Positions 55,971 to 64,000 of a stretch of DNA of 64,000 nucleotides are shown one piece after another. The DNA lies in assembly GCF_015500055.1 (NCBI RefSeq), contig NZ_CP045492.1:3420501-3484500 (forward strand), written 5' to 3'. The position numbers were made by a program, and so were the translations under genes. The stretch is from Mesorhizobium sp. NBSH29 (GTDB lineage: Bacteria > Pseudomonadota > Alphaproteobacteria > Rhizobiales > Rhizobiaceae). Below the pieces are notes generated by a model. That model had not been told where the DNA came from. It did not search any database and saw only the letters and a program-made list of their open reading frames with translations. How positions within the stretch are numbered: position 1 is the first letter of the stretch; each line of letters starts with the position of its first letter.

Positions 55971-58028
55971 CTACCTGAGCGCCGCCGCGATATTGCCGCC
56001 GTCGACCGTCGTCACATCGGCGGTTGTCCGCTCTGCCAGCGTCTGGTGCAGAAATGCTTGGGCGACGTCTTCGGCGGTGACTTCCTGGCCAAGAAGATTG
56101 CCTGACATATAGTCCTTTTCCGAAACGCCGCGGGCGCCCGAACGGCTGGCGATCATCGCGTCGGTCAACAGACCAGAGCGGATACGATCGGCATTGACGG
56201 CGTTTGAGCGGATGCCCTCGGGGCCGTATTCGAGCGCATATTGGCGCGACAAAAACAGCGTTGCCGCCTTGGGCAGGCCATAGGCGCCGAACTTTGCACC
56301 GGGGTTTACCGCCTGCTTGGAGGCGTTGAACAGAAGCACACCGCCGGTGCCCTGCTCGCGGAAAATGCGCACGGCATTTTGCGCGACCGACTGGTGGGCA
56401 AAAAAGTTGAGCTCGAAGCTCTTGCGCAAAATTGCATCGTCGAGTGTGCCGATGGCCCCTTCCCAGGCCGCACCCGCATTGGAGACGACGATATCGACGC
56501 CGCCAAAGGCTGCCACCGCCGCATCAAAGGCGGCACGCACATCAGTAGGATTGGTGATGTCGCCGCAGACGCCGATGGAATTGTTGCCGGCGGCTTTCGC
56601 TGTCGCCGCCGCCTTGCCTGCGTCGATATCAAACACCACCACATGCGCACCTTCGCGGGCAAAAGCCTTTGCAGTTGCAGCACCTATGGCACCGGCGCCG
56701 CCGGTGACCAGCATGACCTGTCCGGTCAGCGCCTTGGGCTTGTTGGAGGCGAGTTTCGCCTGTTCCAGCGACCAGTATTCGAGCGGAAAAAGGTCGGACT
56801 TTGCCAGCGGGCGGAAGGTTCCGATGGCGGCTGCGCCCTTGACCGCCTCCATCCACATCTCGCCGACATCGGACGCTATCTTTGCGTCTTTCAGCGTGCG
56901 GCCATGACCGAAAATGCCAAGCCCCGGCACCAGCGACAGGCGCGGCATTGGGTCTAGCATGGTGCGGCTGACGTCATCCAGCGTGTCGTTGGTTTCGAAA
57001 TAGGCCTGGTATTCGGCGGCATATCTGGTGACCTGCTTGACGATCTCTTGTTTGTAGTCGCCGAGCTTTGCCGCGTCCGGTGCCGGCAGTACCATCGGGC
57101 CGGTCTTGATGCGGATCGACAAATCCGGCGTCGAGACACCGCCGGCGGCAAAATCCGCAAGCGCTGCAGCATTGACGAATTCGAGGATCGCGTCAGAGGT
57201 ACGGAAGTCACTGACCATGCGATCGAAACGGCCCTCGCCCTTGTTCACAGCTACAGCGCCGCGCAGCATCGACGCGATATCGTTCGGCTTGACCGGGGTG
57301 ACGGAGACTGATGCCGGCGCCAACGGGTACTTGCCGTGCTGGGCTACATAATCCTCGGCCATGGTGACGTAGTGGATCATCAGGTCGTAGGCTGTTTTGG
57401 CGTCCTCGGCAAAGGTGAAGATGCCATGCTTGTCCAGTATGAGACCGTCCACCGTCGGATCAGAATCGTAGACATCTGCAGCCGCTTTGGCGAGGTCAAA
57501 ACCTGGCTTGATGTAGTGCACAAAGCCCATCTTCGCGCCGAACACCTTCTTCGACAGCGCCTCGCTCTCATCGCCTTGGTCGACGATGGCAAGAATGGCG
57601 GTGGAGTGGGTGTGATCGACAAATTTGTGCGGCAGGAATGCATGCAAAAGCGTTTCCACCGACGGGTTGGGCGAGGATGGGTCGATCAAATTGGCGCGCT
57701 GTAGCGCCACCATGTCCTCATCTTCCAGCGCACCGAGGTTGCGCGCCTTTAAAAGCGTCGCGAGTTTTACCGCCGGTAGGCCGGCGGGCTCGATCACCGC
57801 CATGTCCCAGCCGCTGCCCTTGACGCACAGAACCTCCCATACGTCGCCGAGAAGATCGGTCACAGTGCTCTTGCACGAGGTGTTGCCGCCGCCATGCAGC
57901 ACCAGCCGTGGCTCGCCGCCAAGCAGTCGCGTGGTGTAGACGCGCAGCGCCAGATCGCGATTAACTCCCTTTTCGGCATAGTGTGCCACCATGGCTTCGG
58001 CGTCTTGATCGTTCCAGAGATTTTTCAT
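55971..58028 (-). CDS. Bifunctional class II aldolase / short-chain dehydrogenase (RhaD-like)
   Basis: A 685-residue fusion. Residues about 1-410 are a class II aldolase with HGGGNTSCK and metal His139/His141 (DHTHS). Residues about 435-685 are a dehydrogenase with TGGAGAIGAATA (from about 441) and YGLPK (Tyr583/Lys587). The first domain should cleave a ketose-1-phosphate to DHAP and an aldehyde; the second would oxidise or reduce that aldehyde. Known relatives work on rhamnulose-1-phosphate. Its neighbour SorC gene has a half-site resembling the mtnK/importer palindrome, so methylthioribulose- or deoxyribulose-1-phosphate is a fair guess. Confidence 0.9.
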   Translation of the reverse strand: MKNLWNDQDAEAMVAHYAEKGVNRDLALRVYTTRLLGGEPRLVLHGGGNTSCKSTVTDLLGDVWEVLCVKGSGWDMAVIEPAGLPAVKLATLLKARNLGALEDEDMVALQRANLIDPSSPNPSVETLLHAFLPHKFVDHTHSTAILAIVDQGDESEALSKKVFGAKMGFVHYIKPGFDLAKAAADVYDSDPTVDGLILDKHGIFTFAEDAKTAYDLMIHYVTMAEDYVAQHGKYPLAPASVSVTPVKPNDIASMLRGAVAVNKGEGRFDRMVSDFRTSDAILEFVNAAALADFAAGGVSTPDLSIRIKTGPMVLPAPDAAKLGDYKQEIVKQVTRYAAEYQAYFETNDTLDDVSRTMLDPMPRLSLVPGLGIFGHGRTLKDAKIASDVGEMWMEAVKGAAAIGTFRPLAKSDLFPLEYWSLEQAKLASNKPKALTGQVMLVTGGAGAIGAATAKAFAREGAHVVVFDIDAGKAAATAKAAGNNSIGVCGDITNPTDVRAAFDAAVAAFGGVDIVVSNAGAAWEGAIGTLDDAILRKSFELNFFAHQSVAQNAVRIFREQGTGGVLLFNASKQAVNPGAKFGAYGLPKAATLFLSRQYALEYGPEGIRSNAVNADRIRSGLLTDAMIASRSGARGVSEKDYMSGNLLGQEVTAEDVAQAFLHQTLAERTTADVTTVDGGNIAAALR

Positions 58029-58089
58029 GAGGCAAGCGTCCAGAGTTTTTTGCGGTTTTCGAGAGATGCGAGTTGGAAACCCGGTCCGT

Positions 58090-59070
58090 TCAGGGCTGGC
58101 TCGGAGGCGCAGAGCTTTGGGGCTTCCGCGCGGCTGCTTCGACCAGCCCTTCGGCCAGCGCCTGAGTGATCACCAGATGGGTGCACAGCCCGCCAGCAAG
58201 TGCGGCGCATAGCGGGTCGAGCTTGGCATCTTCCTGCACCACCATCAGCCGGCGCGGAATGGCGCGCAGCGAGCCAAGATCAGCCGAAATGGCGCGGCGG
58301 TTGTAGCTGCAGTCGAGCAGTTCGCCCCTGGCGTCGATCATCAACCCGGCAATGACGCCGGCAGCCCCCTGCCCGCGCAGCATGTGGATGTCGGCCGGCG
58401 ACAACGCCCCGCATTTCACCACGTGGCTGTCCTCATCGACCGTGCCGACCGAAAACAGCGCCAGATCGCAGCCGGCGACGCTAGCCAACTGCTCGCGGAT
58501 CACCGGTTCGTTGCGAAGGTCGCGTGCCAACGCCTCGGTGGTCAGCACCAGCGGTGCGTAAAAATTCAATCCCTTGGCATTAAGCCGACGAGCGATCTCC
58601 ATCGTGCACTGGTCGGGCCGGTAGGAATAGGGCGCGCCAAGATTGCCGCATAGCTGCACAACGGTGACATCCTGCAGATCGGCAAAGGCCATGACATCGG
58701 CAATGGCATAGACGGTGCGGCCCCAGGCGATACCGACGCGCTGGCCTCGCCCCACCATGTCGACAAAAACGCTGGCCGCCACCGCCGGCACCTCGGCTAC
58801 CGGATCACCCGCCGCCCGTTCCTGCTTGACCACCCATACAGCCGACAGCCCGTAGGAATCCTCGACCTGGCGGGCCAGCACATCCGAGCTGAACAATTGC
58901 GTAGAAGTGGAGATATTGACGATGCCCGTCTCACGCGCCTTGCGAAGATACATCGCCACCGAAGCCCGCGAAATATTGAGCTGCCGCGCCACCTCGTCCT
59001 GGCGCAGACCATGCGTGTAATAAAGCCACGCCGCTTTGTGAATGATCTGTTCGGAGGCCTTGAGGGCCAT
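58090..59070 (-). CDS. SorC/DeoR-type sugar-responsive regulator
   Basis: A 326-residue regulator. A sigma-like helix-turn-helix, RQDEVARQLNISRASVAMYL, is followed by a sugar-phosphate-binding domain with GIAWGRTVYAIADVM, VQLCGNLGAP and LFSVGTVDEDSHV. I start at the ATG at 59070 with GGGGAG upstream; the longer start includes the operator. It lies 61 bases before the aldolase gene on the same strand, so both are in one autoregulated operon. The inducer is probably a phosphorylated sugar intermediate. Confidence 0.92.
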   Translation of the reverse strand: MALKASEQIIHKAAWLYYTHGLRQDEVARQLNISRASVAMYLRKARETGIVNISTSTQLFSSDVLARQVEDSYGLSAVWVVKQERAAGDPVAEVPAVAASVFVDMVGRGQRVGIAWGRTVYAIADVMAFADLQDVTVVQLCGNLGAPYSYRPDQCTMEIARRLNAKGLNFYAPLVLTTEALARDLRNEPVIREQLASVAGCDLALFSVGTVDEDSHVVKCGALSPADIHMLRGQGAAGVIAGLMIDARGELLDCSYNRRAISADLGSLRAIPRRLMVVQEDAKLDPLCAALAGGLCTHLVITQALAEGLVEAAARKPQSSAPPSQP

Positions 59071-59091
59071 ATTTTTCTCCCCGTACTCGAC

Positions 59092-59119
59092 ATTATTCAC
59101 TGACGCTGACAAAAGTCAA
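59092..59119 (-). promoter_or_regulatory. Promoter and operator-like site of the SorC-aldolase operon
   Basis: On the minus strand: TTGACT (59114-59119), 16 bases, then AATAAT (59092-59097), five of six matches to -10. The -35 box begins TTGACTTTTGTC, which matches 10 of 12 bases of the half-site TTGACATTTGCC at 48297-48308. The site runs 59108-59119. It supports a shared regulator. Confidence 0.65.
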
Positions 59120-59687
59120 TTCGAGGCGAGAAAACTGACAGTGGCAACGCGCCGCAGCTATGGTTAAACGTACCTCAGACCTCAGAATGCGCGTCCAAGA
59201 GATAGCGAAATGGCTGACGTAGGAACCCGCAACAATTAAGTTGAGGGCGTCATATCTGAACGGTGTCGCTTTGATTTTCTTGAGTCTGGGCGGGTTGGGA
59301 CCACTATTCGCTGCTATGCAGACTTCAATTGGAGTGAGTTTTTTTGGGCGTAGCTTTCGCATGGGCGGGGGGCATGTCCAGCTGGGAATGGCTCGGCGTC
59401 AATTATTGAAACTTCAAGTGGAGCATGGGGAGAGGGAAACTAGCGTACCTGCTGCGATGTAGGCGTCATTGCGTCGAAAAACGTCCAGCGCTGCTGGCGT
59501 AAGACCATTAACCCCCTCTCCGCCCGCTACGTTCGGCACCTCTTCCCACTTTCGCGGCCTTATGTAGCAAACGCACCAAGCTGTGGGCGCGGGCTATCAG
59601 GGCAATGCTTGTCGCCGATACAGCATCTGACTCAGGAAAACTCGTAACCCTTATTTGCCTGACTGGCGTAGGGAAGAACTGACCAGC
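59120..59687. other. Gene-poor region, possibly a decayed gene or repeat
   Basis: 568 bases without a gene I can support. Short frames exist on both strands (for example 59241-59462 plus and 59093-59362 minus) but lack clear ribosome sites or recognisable domains. Around 59500-59560 the phrase CCCCTCTCCGCCCGCT resembles the degenerate repeat at 7081-7141. It may be the remains of a gene or a scar at the boundary between two sugar loci. Confidence 0.45.
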
Positions 59688-60572
59688 CTACCCCCGCCAG
59701 CCGTGCTGCGACTTGAACCCCAGCACGTCGCGAATTTTGCGGTTCGAGTAGAGCCCTTCGAATTCGCCGAGTTCCCCCTTCACTGGCACTCCCGGATAAA
59801 ACCGCTCGATCAGGTCGCGGCTGGGCAGGTCTGAGGATGTATCGTCATTGGCTGCATTGAAGACCTGGAAGCCGAGGCCATCCATCTTCAGCGCAAGATC
59901 GGTGATCTGGCCTAGGTCGCGCGCGTCGACATAGCTCCAGGTGATACGCTTGCGAAATTCCGGATCGGCTTTCCACTTGGGCACCATCGTCTCATATTCA
60001 TGCGGCTCGATGACATTGCCGATCCTCAGCGCATAGATGTCAAAACCGCTGCGCAGCGCAAAGGCGCGCGCGGTCTTCTCGTTGACCACTTTCGACAGCG
60101 CATAGCTATCCATCGGGTCGACATCGTACTCTTCGTCAAGCGGTAGATAGGCCGGGTTTCGCGGCTCGTTGGCGAACACCAGGCCATAGGTCGTTTCGCT
60201 CGACGCAATGACGATCTTCTTGATCCCAAGCTTCACCGCTGCCTCGATGACATTGTAGGTGCCCATCGTATTGACGCGGAAAAGCTCGTTGTCGGGCGTG
60301 ATCATAATGCGCGGCACGGCGGCGTAGTGCACCACCGCATCGACTGGTTGCGGGCGCAGCGACGGGTCGAATTCATGCAGCCCCATATAGCTCGACAGAG
60401 CATTAAAAACCTGCCCGCTGTCGGTGATGTCTGTGATCAGCGTGCGCACCTTCGGATTGTCTAGCGGTTTGGTGTCGAGGTTGAGCACTTGGTGGCCCTG
60501 GTCGACCAGGTACTGAACGACATGGCGCCCGGCCTTGCCGCTGCCGCCGGTGAACATGATTCTCTTACCCAT
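59688..60572 (-). CDS. NAD-dependent epimerase/dehydratase family protein
   Basis: A 294-residue Rossmann protein with GGSGKAGRHV near the N terminus and the SDR catalytic pair in YALSK. I start at MGKRIMFTG (60572) with AGGAG nine bases upstream. The family acts on nucleotide sugars or on free sugar acids such as uronates. It is the last gene of a minus-strand run with a TtuC-like dehydrogenase and a GntR regulator, so sugar-acid catabolism is likely. Confidence 0.87.
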   Translation of the reverse strand: MGKRIMFTGGSGKAGRHVVQYLVDQGHQVLNLDTKPLDNPKVRTLITDITDSGQVFNALSSYMGLHEFDPSLRPQPVDAVVHYAAVPRIMITPDNELFRVNTMGTYNVIEAAVKLGIKKIVIASSETTYGLVFANEPRNPAYLPLDEEYDVDPMDSYALSKVVNEKTARAFALRSGFDIYALRIGNVIEPHEYETMVPKWKADPEFRKRITWSYVDARDLGQITDLALKMDGLGFQVFNAANDDTSSDLPSRDLIERFYPGVPVKGELGEFEGLYSNRKIRDVLGFKSQHGWRG

Positions 60573-60600
60573 TGCATTGGTCTCCTGATGTTTCAAGGTC

Positions 60601-61677
60601 TTAGTCGTTGGCACCGTCGATGGCTGTCAGAACCGCGTCGGTTACGCTTCGGGTCGTGGCGCTGCCGCCGAGGTCGGGCGTGTGAAAGGTGCTGTCGCGC
60701 GTCACTCGCTCAATGGCGCGCATCAGCCGGTCCGCAGCCTGGCCCTCGCCCAGATGCGCAAGCATCATGCTGGCGCTCCAGAACGTTCCCACCGGATTAG
60801 CGATGCCCTTGCCCGTGATATCGAAGGCCGAACCATGGATCGGTTCGAACATCGACGGGAATGCTCCCTCCGGATTGAGGTTGGCAGTCGGCGCGATACC
60901 GATCGAGCCGGCAAGCGCGGCTGCGAGATCTGAAAGAATATCGGCATGGAGATTGGTCGCGACAATGGTATCAAGCGAGGGCGGCTGCAGGGTCATGCGC
61001 ACAGTCATCGCATCGACCAGCATCTTGTCATGCGTCACATCTGGAAACTCGGCGGCCATCTCGGCGGCGATCTCGTCCCACAGCACCATGCCATGGCGCT
61101 GCGCATTGGATTTGGTCACAACAGTCAGCTTTTTGCGCGGGCGCGACTGCGCTAGAGCGAAGGCAAAGCGCATGATCCGCGTCACACCGCTGCGCGTGAA
61201 AATAGCAACCTCAGTTGCCACTTCGTCGGCCATTCCGCGATGGGTGCGACCGCCCTGCCCGGCATATTCGCCTTCCGAATTCTCGCGCACGATAACCCAG
61301 TCGAGATCACCTTCACCGACATTTTTCAATGGGCTGCTGATGCCTGGCAATACACGGGTCGGGCGCACATTAGCGTATTGGTCAAACGACTGGCAGATGG
61401 CAAGCCTCAGCCCCCACAGCGTGACGTGGTCGGGAACATCAGGCGCACCTACCGCACCAAACAGGATGGCATCATGACTTTTGATCTGCGCCAGCCCGTC
61501 CGCTGGCATCATGACGCCATGCGCCCTGTAGTAATCCGAGCCCCAGTCGAAGAGATCAAAGACAAGCGCAAATCCGCCATCGCGCCGCGCCACCGACTGC
61601 AGAACCTCGACACCTGCGGCGACAACCTCCTTGCCGATACCGTCTCCGGGAATGGTCGCGATGCGAAACTGCTTCAT
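60601..61677 (-). CDS. Tartrate dehydrogenase/decarboxylase-like enzyme (isocitrate dehydrogenase family)
   Basis: A 358-residue beta-decarboxylating dehydrogenase. IPGDGIGKEV, the RENSEGEYAGQGGRTH loop, the TKSNAQRHGM lysine and TNLHADILSDLAAAL metal Asp residues are present, as is the NAD-binding EPIHGSAFDI. This set, with DVPDHVTLWGLRLAICQSFD, is typical of TtuC tartrate/malate dehydrogenases. It lies 28 bases before the epimerase gene in one operon. The true substrate may be a 2-hydroxy sugar acid. Confidence 0.9.
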   Translation of the reverse strand: MKQFRIATIPGDGIGKEVVAAGVEVLQSVARRDGGFALVFDLFDWGSDYYRAHGVMMPADGLAQIKSHDAILFGAVGAPDVPDHVTLWGLRLAICQSFDQYANVRPTRVLPGISSPLKNVGEGDLDWVIVRENSEGEYAGQGGRTHRGMADEVATEVAIFTRSGVTRIMRFAFALAQSRPRKKLTVVTKSNAQRHGMVLWDEIAAEMAAEFPDVTHDKMLVDAMTVRMTLQPPSLDTIVATNLHADILSDLAAALAGSIGIAPTANLNPEGAFPSMFEPIHGSAFDITGKGIANPVGTFWSASMMLAHLGEGQAADRLMRAIERVTRDSTFHTPDLGGSATTRSVTDAVLTAIDGAND

Positions 61678-61756
61678 GGGCCTTTGCCTGTTTGCTTGAT
61701 CGCGGTTCACAACCGAACCCCGGCGTCACCCGCAACGTCTGGCCTGCCCAAATCGT

Positions 61757-62506
61757 TCAACCGATGATCTTGTCTGTATTGGCGAGCAGCTTGCGCACCG
61801 CCATCCTCGCCGCCTCCGGCTTTTGCAAACGAATGTTGCGTTCGATGTTTTCATGCAGCTTCTGAGCATTCCCCAGTCCCACTTCATCACGGCTGGTGAA
61901 CGAAAACAGGTGCTCCAGCGCCGAGGAAATCAAGGCGCCGAGCGGCATCAAAAGATCATTGCCCGAAGCCTGCAGGATGGTGAGGTGAAAACGCGTATCG
62001 GCATGTGTCCGCTCGATCAACGACTGCGCGTTCTTCATGTCGCGGCAATGCTGACTAATCTCCTCCATCTGCGCGGAGCTGCGACGCATGGCGGCAAGCG
62101 CGGTCGCCTCCGGCTCGATGATATGGCGAAACTCCTGCACGGTACGCAGAAAGCCGGCGCGGTCGGGCGACATGGCATACCAGGAAAGAACGTCACGATC
62201 GAGCAGGTTCCAGCGCTCGCGCGGCTCGACCCAGCTGCCGATTTTTGGCCGCGATGCCAAAAGGCTTTTGGCCATCAGCATTTTGATTGCCTCGCGCACC
62301 GCAGAGCGGCTGACATCGAAGGTCTCCGACCACTTGGCTTCATTGGGCAGGATGGTGCCGGGCGGATAATCGCCACGCACGATTCTCAGGCCGATCTCGT
62401 TGGCAAGCGAAGCATGCACGCTGATGCCGGTGGCGCGAAATGTTTTCAGGTCCTTGCTGCGCTCGATCGCCTGCGCGGTTTCCTGCAGCCCGAGAGGCGT
62501 CTTCAC
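61757..62506 (-). CDS. GntR-family regulator with FCD domain
   Basis: A 249-residue regulator. The N-terminal winged helix reads FDVSRSAVREAIKML, and the C-terminal FCD domain is all-helical with the metal or ligand residues in IIEPEATALAAM, HADTRFHLTIL and LEHLFSF. Such proteins answer sugar acids. The gene is between the binding-protein gene and the dehydrogenase gene, all on the minus strand. A palindrome of the FadR/GntR type (TTTGTCTGACAAA, 63777-63789) lies before the divergent ATPase gene and upstream of the operon. Confidence 0.92.
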   Translation of the reverse strand: MKTPLGLQETAQAIERSKDLKTFRATGISVHASLANEIGLRIVRGDYPPGTILPNEAKWSETFDVSRSAVREAIKMLMAKSLLASRPKIGSWVEPRERWNLLDRDVLSWYAMSPDRAGFLRTVQEFRHIIEPEATALAAMRRSSAQMEEISQHCRDMKNAQSLIERTHADTRFHLTILQASGNDLLMPLGALISSALEHLFSFTSRDEVGLGNAQKLHENIERNIRLQKPEAARMAVRKLLANTDKIIG

Positions 62507-62547
62507 GCTCCTCCTCGCTTTGTCATTCCGGCCTCGTCATTGTTGAG

Positions 62548-62578
62548 AAGGGGCGCGCAGCCGCGCTGCGCGCCCCTT
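62548..62578. terminator. Strong hairpin after the sugar-binding-protein gene
   Basis: AAGGGGCGCGCAG (62548-62560) and CTGCGCGCCCCTT (62566-62578) pair perfectly over 13 bases with loop CCGCG. It lies between the end of the binding-protein gene and gntR, in the direction of transcription. It may terminate most transcripts or protect the binding-protein mRNA. No long T tract follows. Confidence 0.7.
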
Positions 62579-62582
62579 CCGA

Positions 62583-63572
62583 TTATTTCTGGATGCAGGT
62601 ATCAACCGTATCCTTGGTGCATTCGTCAAGTCCGGTAAAAACAGGATCTTCGACCGGCTTGCCTTCCACCAGGTCGATCATCACCGATGGAGCTTTATAC
62701 CCCATCTCGAACGGCCGCTGGCCAACGAGCGCGGTGACAAGACCTTCCTTGGCGATCGCCACTTCGTCGCCGATTGTATCGGCAGCCGAGACAACGAAGT
62801 CGCCACTGGCAATACGGTCCGCCAATGGCTTGAACAGGTCGCGGTATGGCTGTGGTGCGCCAAACAGCGGCCAGCCACCTTCGATAGCAAATGCGTCAAG
62901 GTCGGGGTTTGCGGCCAATATATCGGTCATGGCCTGCACGCCCTTGGCGCCGTCATCATTCGTGAATACCGGGCAACCGGCAACCTCGGTCCAGCCGCCT
63001 TCGCCTTTCAACTCCTTGATGTCCTTCTGTCCGCTCAGGGCATCACGGGTTCCCTGAGCGCGGCGCAGGATGTTGTCTGCTCCCGGATTGCCCTGAATGG
63101 TGCACACCGTGCCGCCATCGGGCTTCTTGGCCTTGATGTATTCACCGATCTTGAAGCCCATCAGATAATTGTCGGTGCCAAGATAAGTCTTGCGCAGGCC
63201 GGAATCTTCCACGGCAAGGTCAGCATCGAGCGTCATGATGGGCACGGTTGCGTTTGCCGTCTTGATCGTCTGCGCGATCAGTTTGGCGTTGGATGGCGAG
63301 ATGGCCATGGCGACTGTGTCTGCCTTGCCCAGCATATCCTGCACAATCTGTGCCTCGCCAGCTTCGTCCGAAGTCGAGGCCGGTCCGGTATAGAAACATT
63401 CATACTCGGAATCGGCGTTTTCCTTGTTCCATTTCTGGCAGCCTTGGTTGATCGCTTCGAAGAATGGATTGTCCAGACCCTTCACCACAATAACCAGCTG
63501 CTTTTTTGCCAGTGCGGGTCCGGCACCGAATGCCAGGGCCGCCGTGGCCAACAACAATGCAACTTTCCTCAT
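62583..63572 (-). CDS. Sugar ABC transporter substrate-binding protein (Peripla_BP_4)
   Basis: A 329-residue periplasmic protein with signal peptide KVALLLATAALAFGAGPALA and the binding-domain start KKQLVIVVKGLDNPFFEAI. GGGAGG lies before the ATG. It should feed a ribose-type importer whose ATPase begins on the other strand 357 bases away. The distance and divergent orientation are unusual for one importer. The hairpin downstream fits high expression of the binding protein alone. Confidence 0.92.
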   Translation of the reverse strand: MRKVALLLATAALAFGAGPALAKKQLVIVVKGLDNPFFEAINQGCQKWNKENADSEYECFYTGPASTSDEAGEAQIVQDMLGKADTVAMAISPSNAKLIAQTIKTANATVPIMTLDADLAVEDSGLRKTYLGTDNYLMGFKIGEYIKAKKPDGGTVCTIQGNPGADNILRRAQGTRDALSGQKDIKELKGEGGWTEVAGCPVFTNDDGAKGVQAMTDILAANPDLDAFAIEGGWPLFGAPQPYRDLFKPLADRIASGDFVVSAADTIGDEVAIAKEGLVTALVGQRPFEMGYKAPSVMIDLVEGKPVEDPVFTGLDECTKDTVDTCIQK

Positions 63573-63929
63573 TCAGTCCTCCCGTTGAACAGGCAGCCAC
63601 GGACCGTGCCCACCACCAGACCGGCCCGACAGGAGCAGCGAACACCTGCTCATGCCCAGCCGGAAAGCTCATGAATGTCGCACGGCGCATGCTATCGCAG
63701 GCAACATGACATGCCGCACGCACCCGCACAGCACTCTCTCCCCTACCTAATAGCCCAGAAGTTTTCCCGTCAAGTATTTGTCTGACAAAACAGATTTTTG
63801 AAGCTTACTTTATTGACGCTGGTCCACGGGTTTGTCTTAATGCGCAGGCGTCTCTGGGAGGAGCGCATCGGGGGGGGCCGCGAAACGCGGGCAGCCCCTG
63901 GCGTCGGATGGAGCGGGAGGCACCCACAG
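63573..63929. other. Divergent control region of the second sugar importer
   Basis: About 357 bases between the binding-protein gene and the divergent ATPase gene. It holds the GntR-type palindrome at 63777-63789 and the ribosome site GGGAGG at 63915-63920 of the ATPase gene. No credible gene is seen; the short open frames are shadows. Confidence 0.6.
63777..63789. promoter_or_regulatory. GntR/FadR-type palindrome
   Basis: TTTGTCTGACAAA is a perfect 6-1-6 palindrome. Its core TTGTCTGACAA fits the t.GT...AC.a pattern of GntR FadR-subfamily sites. The nearby FCD regulator is the obvious candidate to bind it. Confidence 0.6.
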
Positions 63930-64000
63930 GTGGCAGTTCTTGAACTGATCAACATTTCCAAGCATTTCGGTGCCATCCATGCGCTGAGCGGGGTTTCGCT
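63930..64000 (+). CDS. Sugar ABC transporter ATPase, N-terminal fragment (runs out of the window)
   Basis: From a GTG at 63930 the frame reads VAVLELINISKHFGAIHAL and then SGVS, the typical start of an RbsA/XylG-like ATPase. GGGAGG lies nine bases before the GTG. The gene continues past the window, so only 23 codons are seen. It should serve the divergent binding protein. Confidence 0.75.
   Translation, partial: MAVLELINISKHFGAIHALSGVS

Noticed and set aside
59093-59362. 89-codon minus-strand frame upstream of the SorC gene
   Set aside because: It overlaps the SorC promoter and has no domain or ribosome site; it might be a remnant but cannot be supported as a gene.

Overview
The window looks like chromosomal DNA of an alphaproteobacterium, most likely of the order Hyphomicrobiales (Rhizobiales). 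The basis is the GC-rich coding with long shadow reading frames, a RutR/PreT/PreA pyrimidine cluster fed by an NMT1-type ABC transporter, a BkdR/leucine dehydrogenase/BCKDH block, many periplasmic-binding-protein transporters, and a degenerate CCTCGCCC-type intergenic repeat. I see no rRNA, tRNA, CRISPR array, prophage or complete insertion sequence.

Layout. (1) 3-3924: end of a phenylacetate operon (paaK end, a cytochrome P450, paaZ) with overlapping start/stop codons, closed by a hairpin shared with the convergent next operon. (2) 3980-16754: a reductive pyrimidine catabolism locus on the minus strand. It holds PreT/PreA (dihydropyrimidine dehydrogenase), dihydropyrimidinase, an M20 N-carbamoyl amidohydrolase, an omega-amino-acid:pyruvate aminotransferase, a cupin, a small secreted protein and an NMT1-type ABC importer. 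A divergent rutR sits inside it, and RutR-like palindromes lie before both minus-strand operons. A decayed VOC gene lies between rutR and preA. (3) 16818-24914: a methyltransferase, a lipoprotein related to lytic transglycosylases, a PNPOx-fold protein and a peptide-type ABC importer with a fused double ATPase. (4) 25350-32899: a bacterial alpha-2-macroglobulin with its usual partner, PBP1C. (5) 32948-42438: an MFS carrier, an acidic small protein, the branched-chain keto acid dehydrogenase operon with an Lrp-type regulator and divergent leucine dehydrogenase, and an aldose-1-epimerase-like protein. (6) 42523-43614: a small AT-richer patch with an orphan RHS-core protein. (7) 43615-45824: pterin carbinolamine dehydratase, an unusual MfnB-like/FolB fusion, and ribulose-phosphate epimerase. 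(8) 45843-59119: methylthioribose-1-phosphate isomerase and methylthioribose kinase, a divergent sugar ABC importer, and, after a cyclase and a MerR/MFS pair, an aldolase-dehydrogenase fusion with a SorC regulator. (9) 59688-64000: a second sugar or sugar-acid block with an NAD epimerase, a TtuC-like dehydrogenase, a GntR regulator and an ABC binding protein, plus the start of a divergent ATPase gene.

How they work together. The pyrimidine genes make a complete path: import, reduction, ring opening, decarbamoylation, then transamination of beta-alanine, all plausibly under RutR. The most interesting candidate system is block 8. A perfect 12-bp inverted repeat that contains the -35 box lies between mtnK and the importer, and a 10/12 match to its half-site lies on the promoter of the SorC regulator gene that heads the aldolase operon. 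That suggests one regulon that imports 5-methylthioribose or another 5-deoxypentose, phosphorylates it, isomerises it, and cleaves it to DHAP and a short aldehyde. The second candidate is the MfnB-like/FolB fusion next to a pterin dehydratase. Its MfnB-like half appears to lack the usual catalytic lysines.
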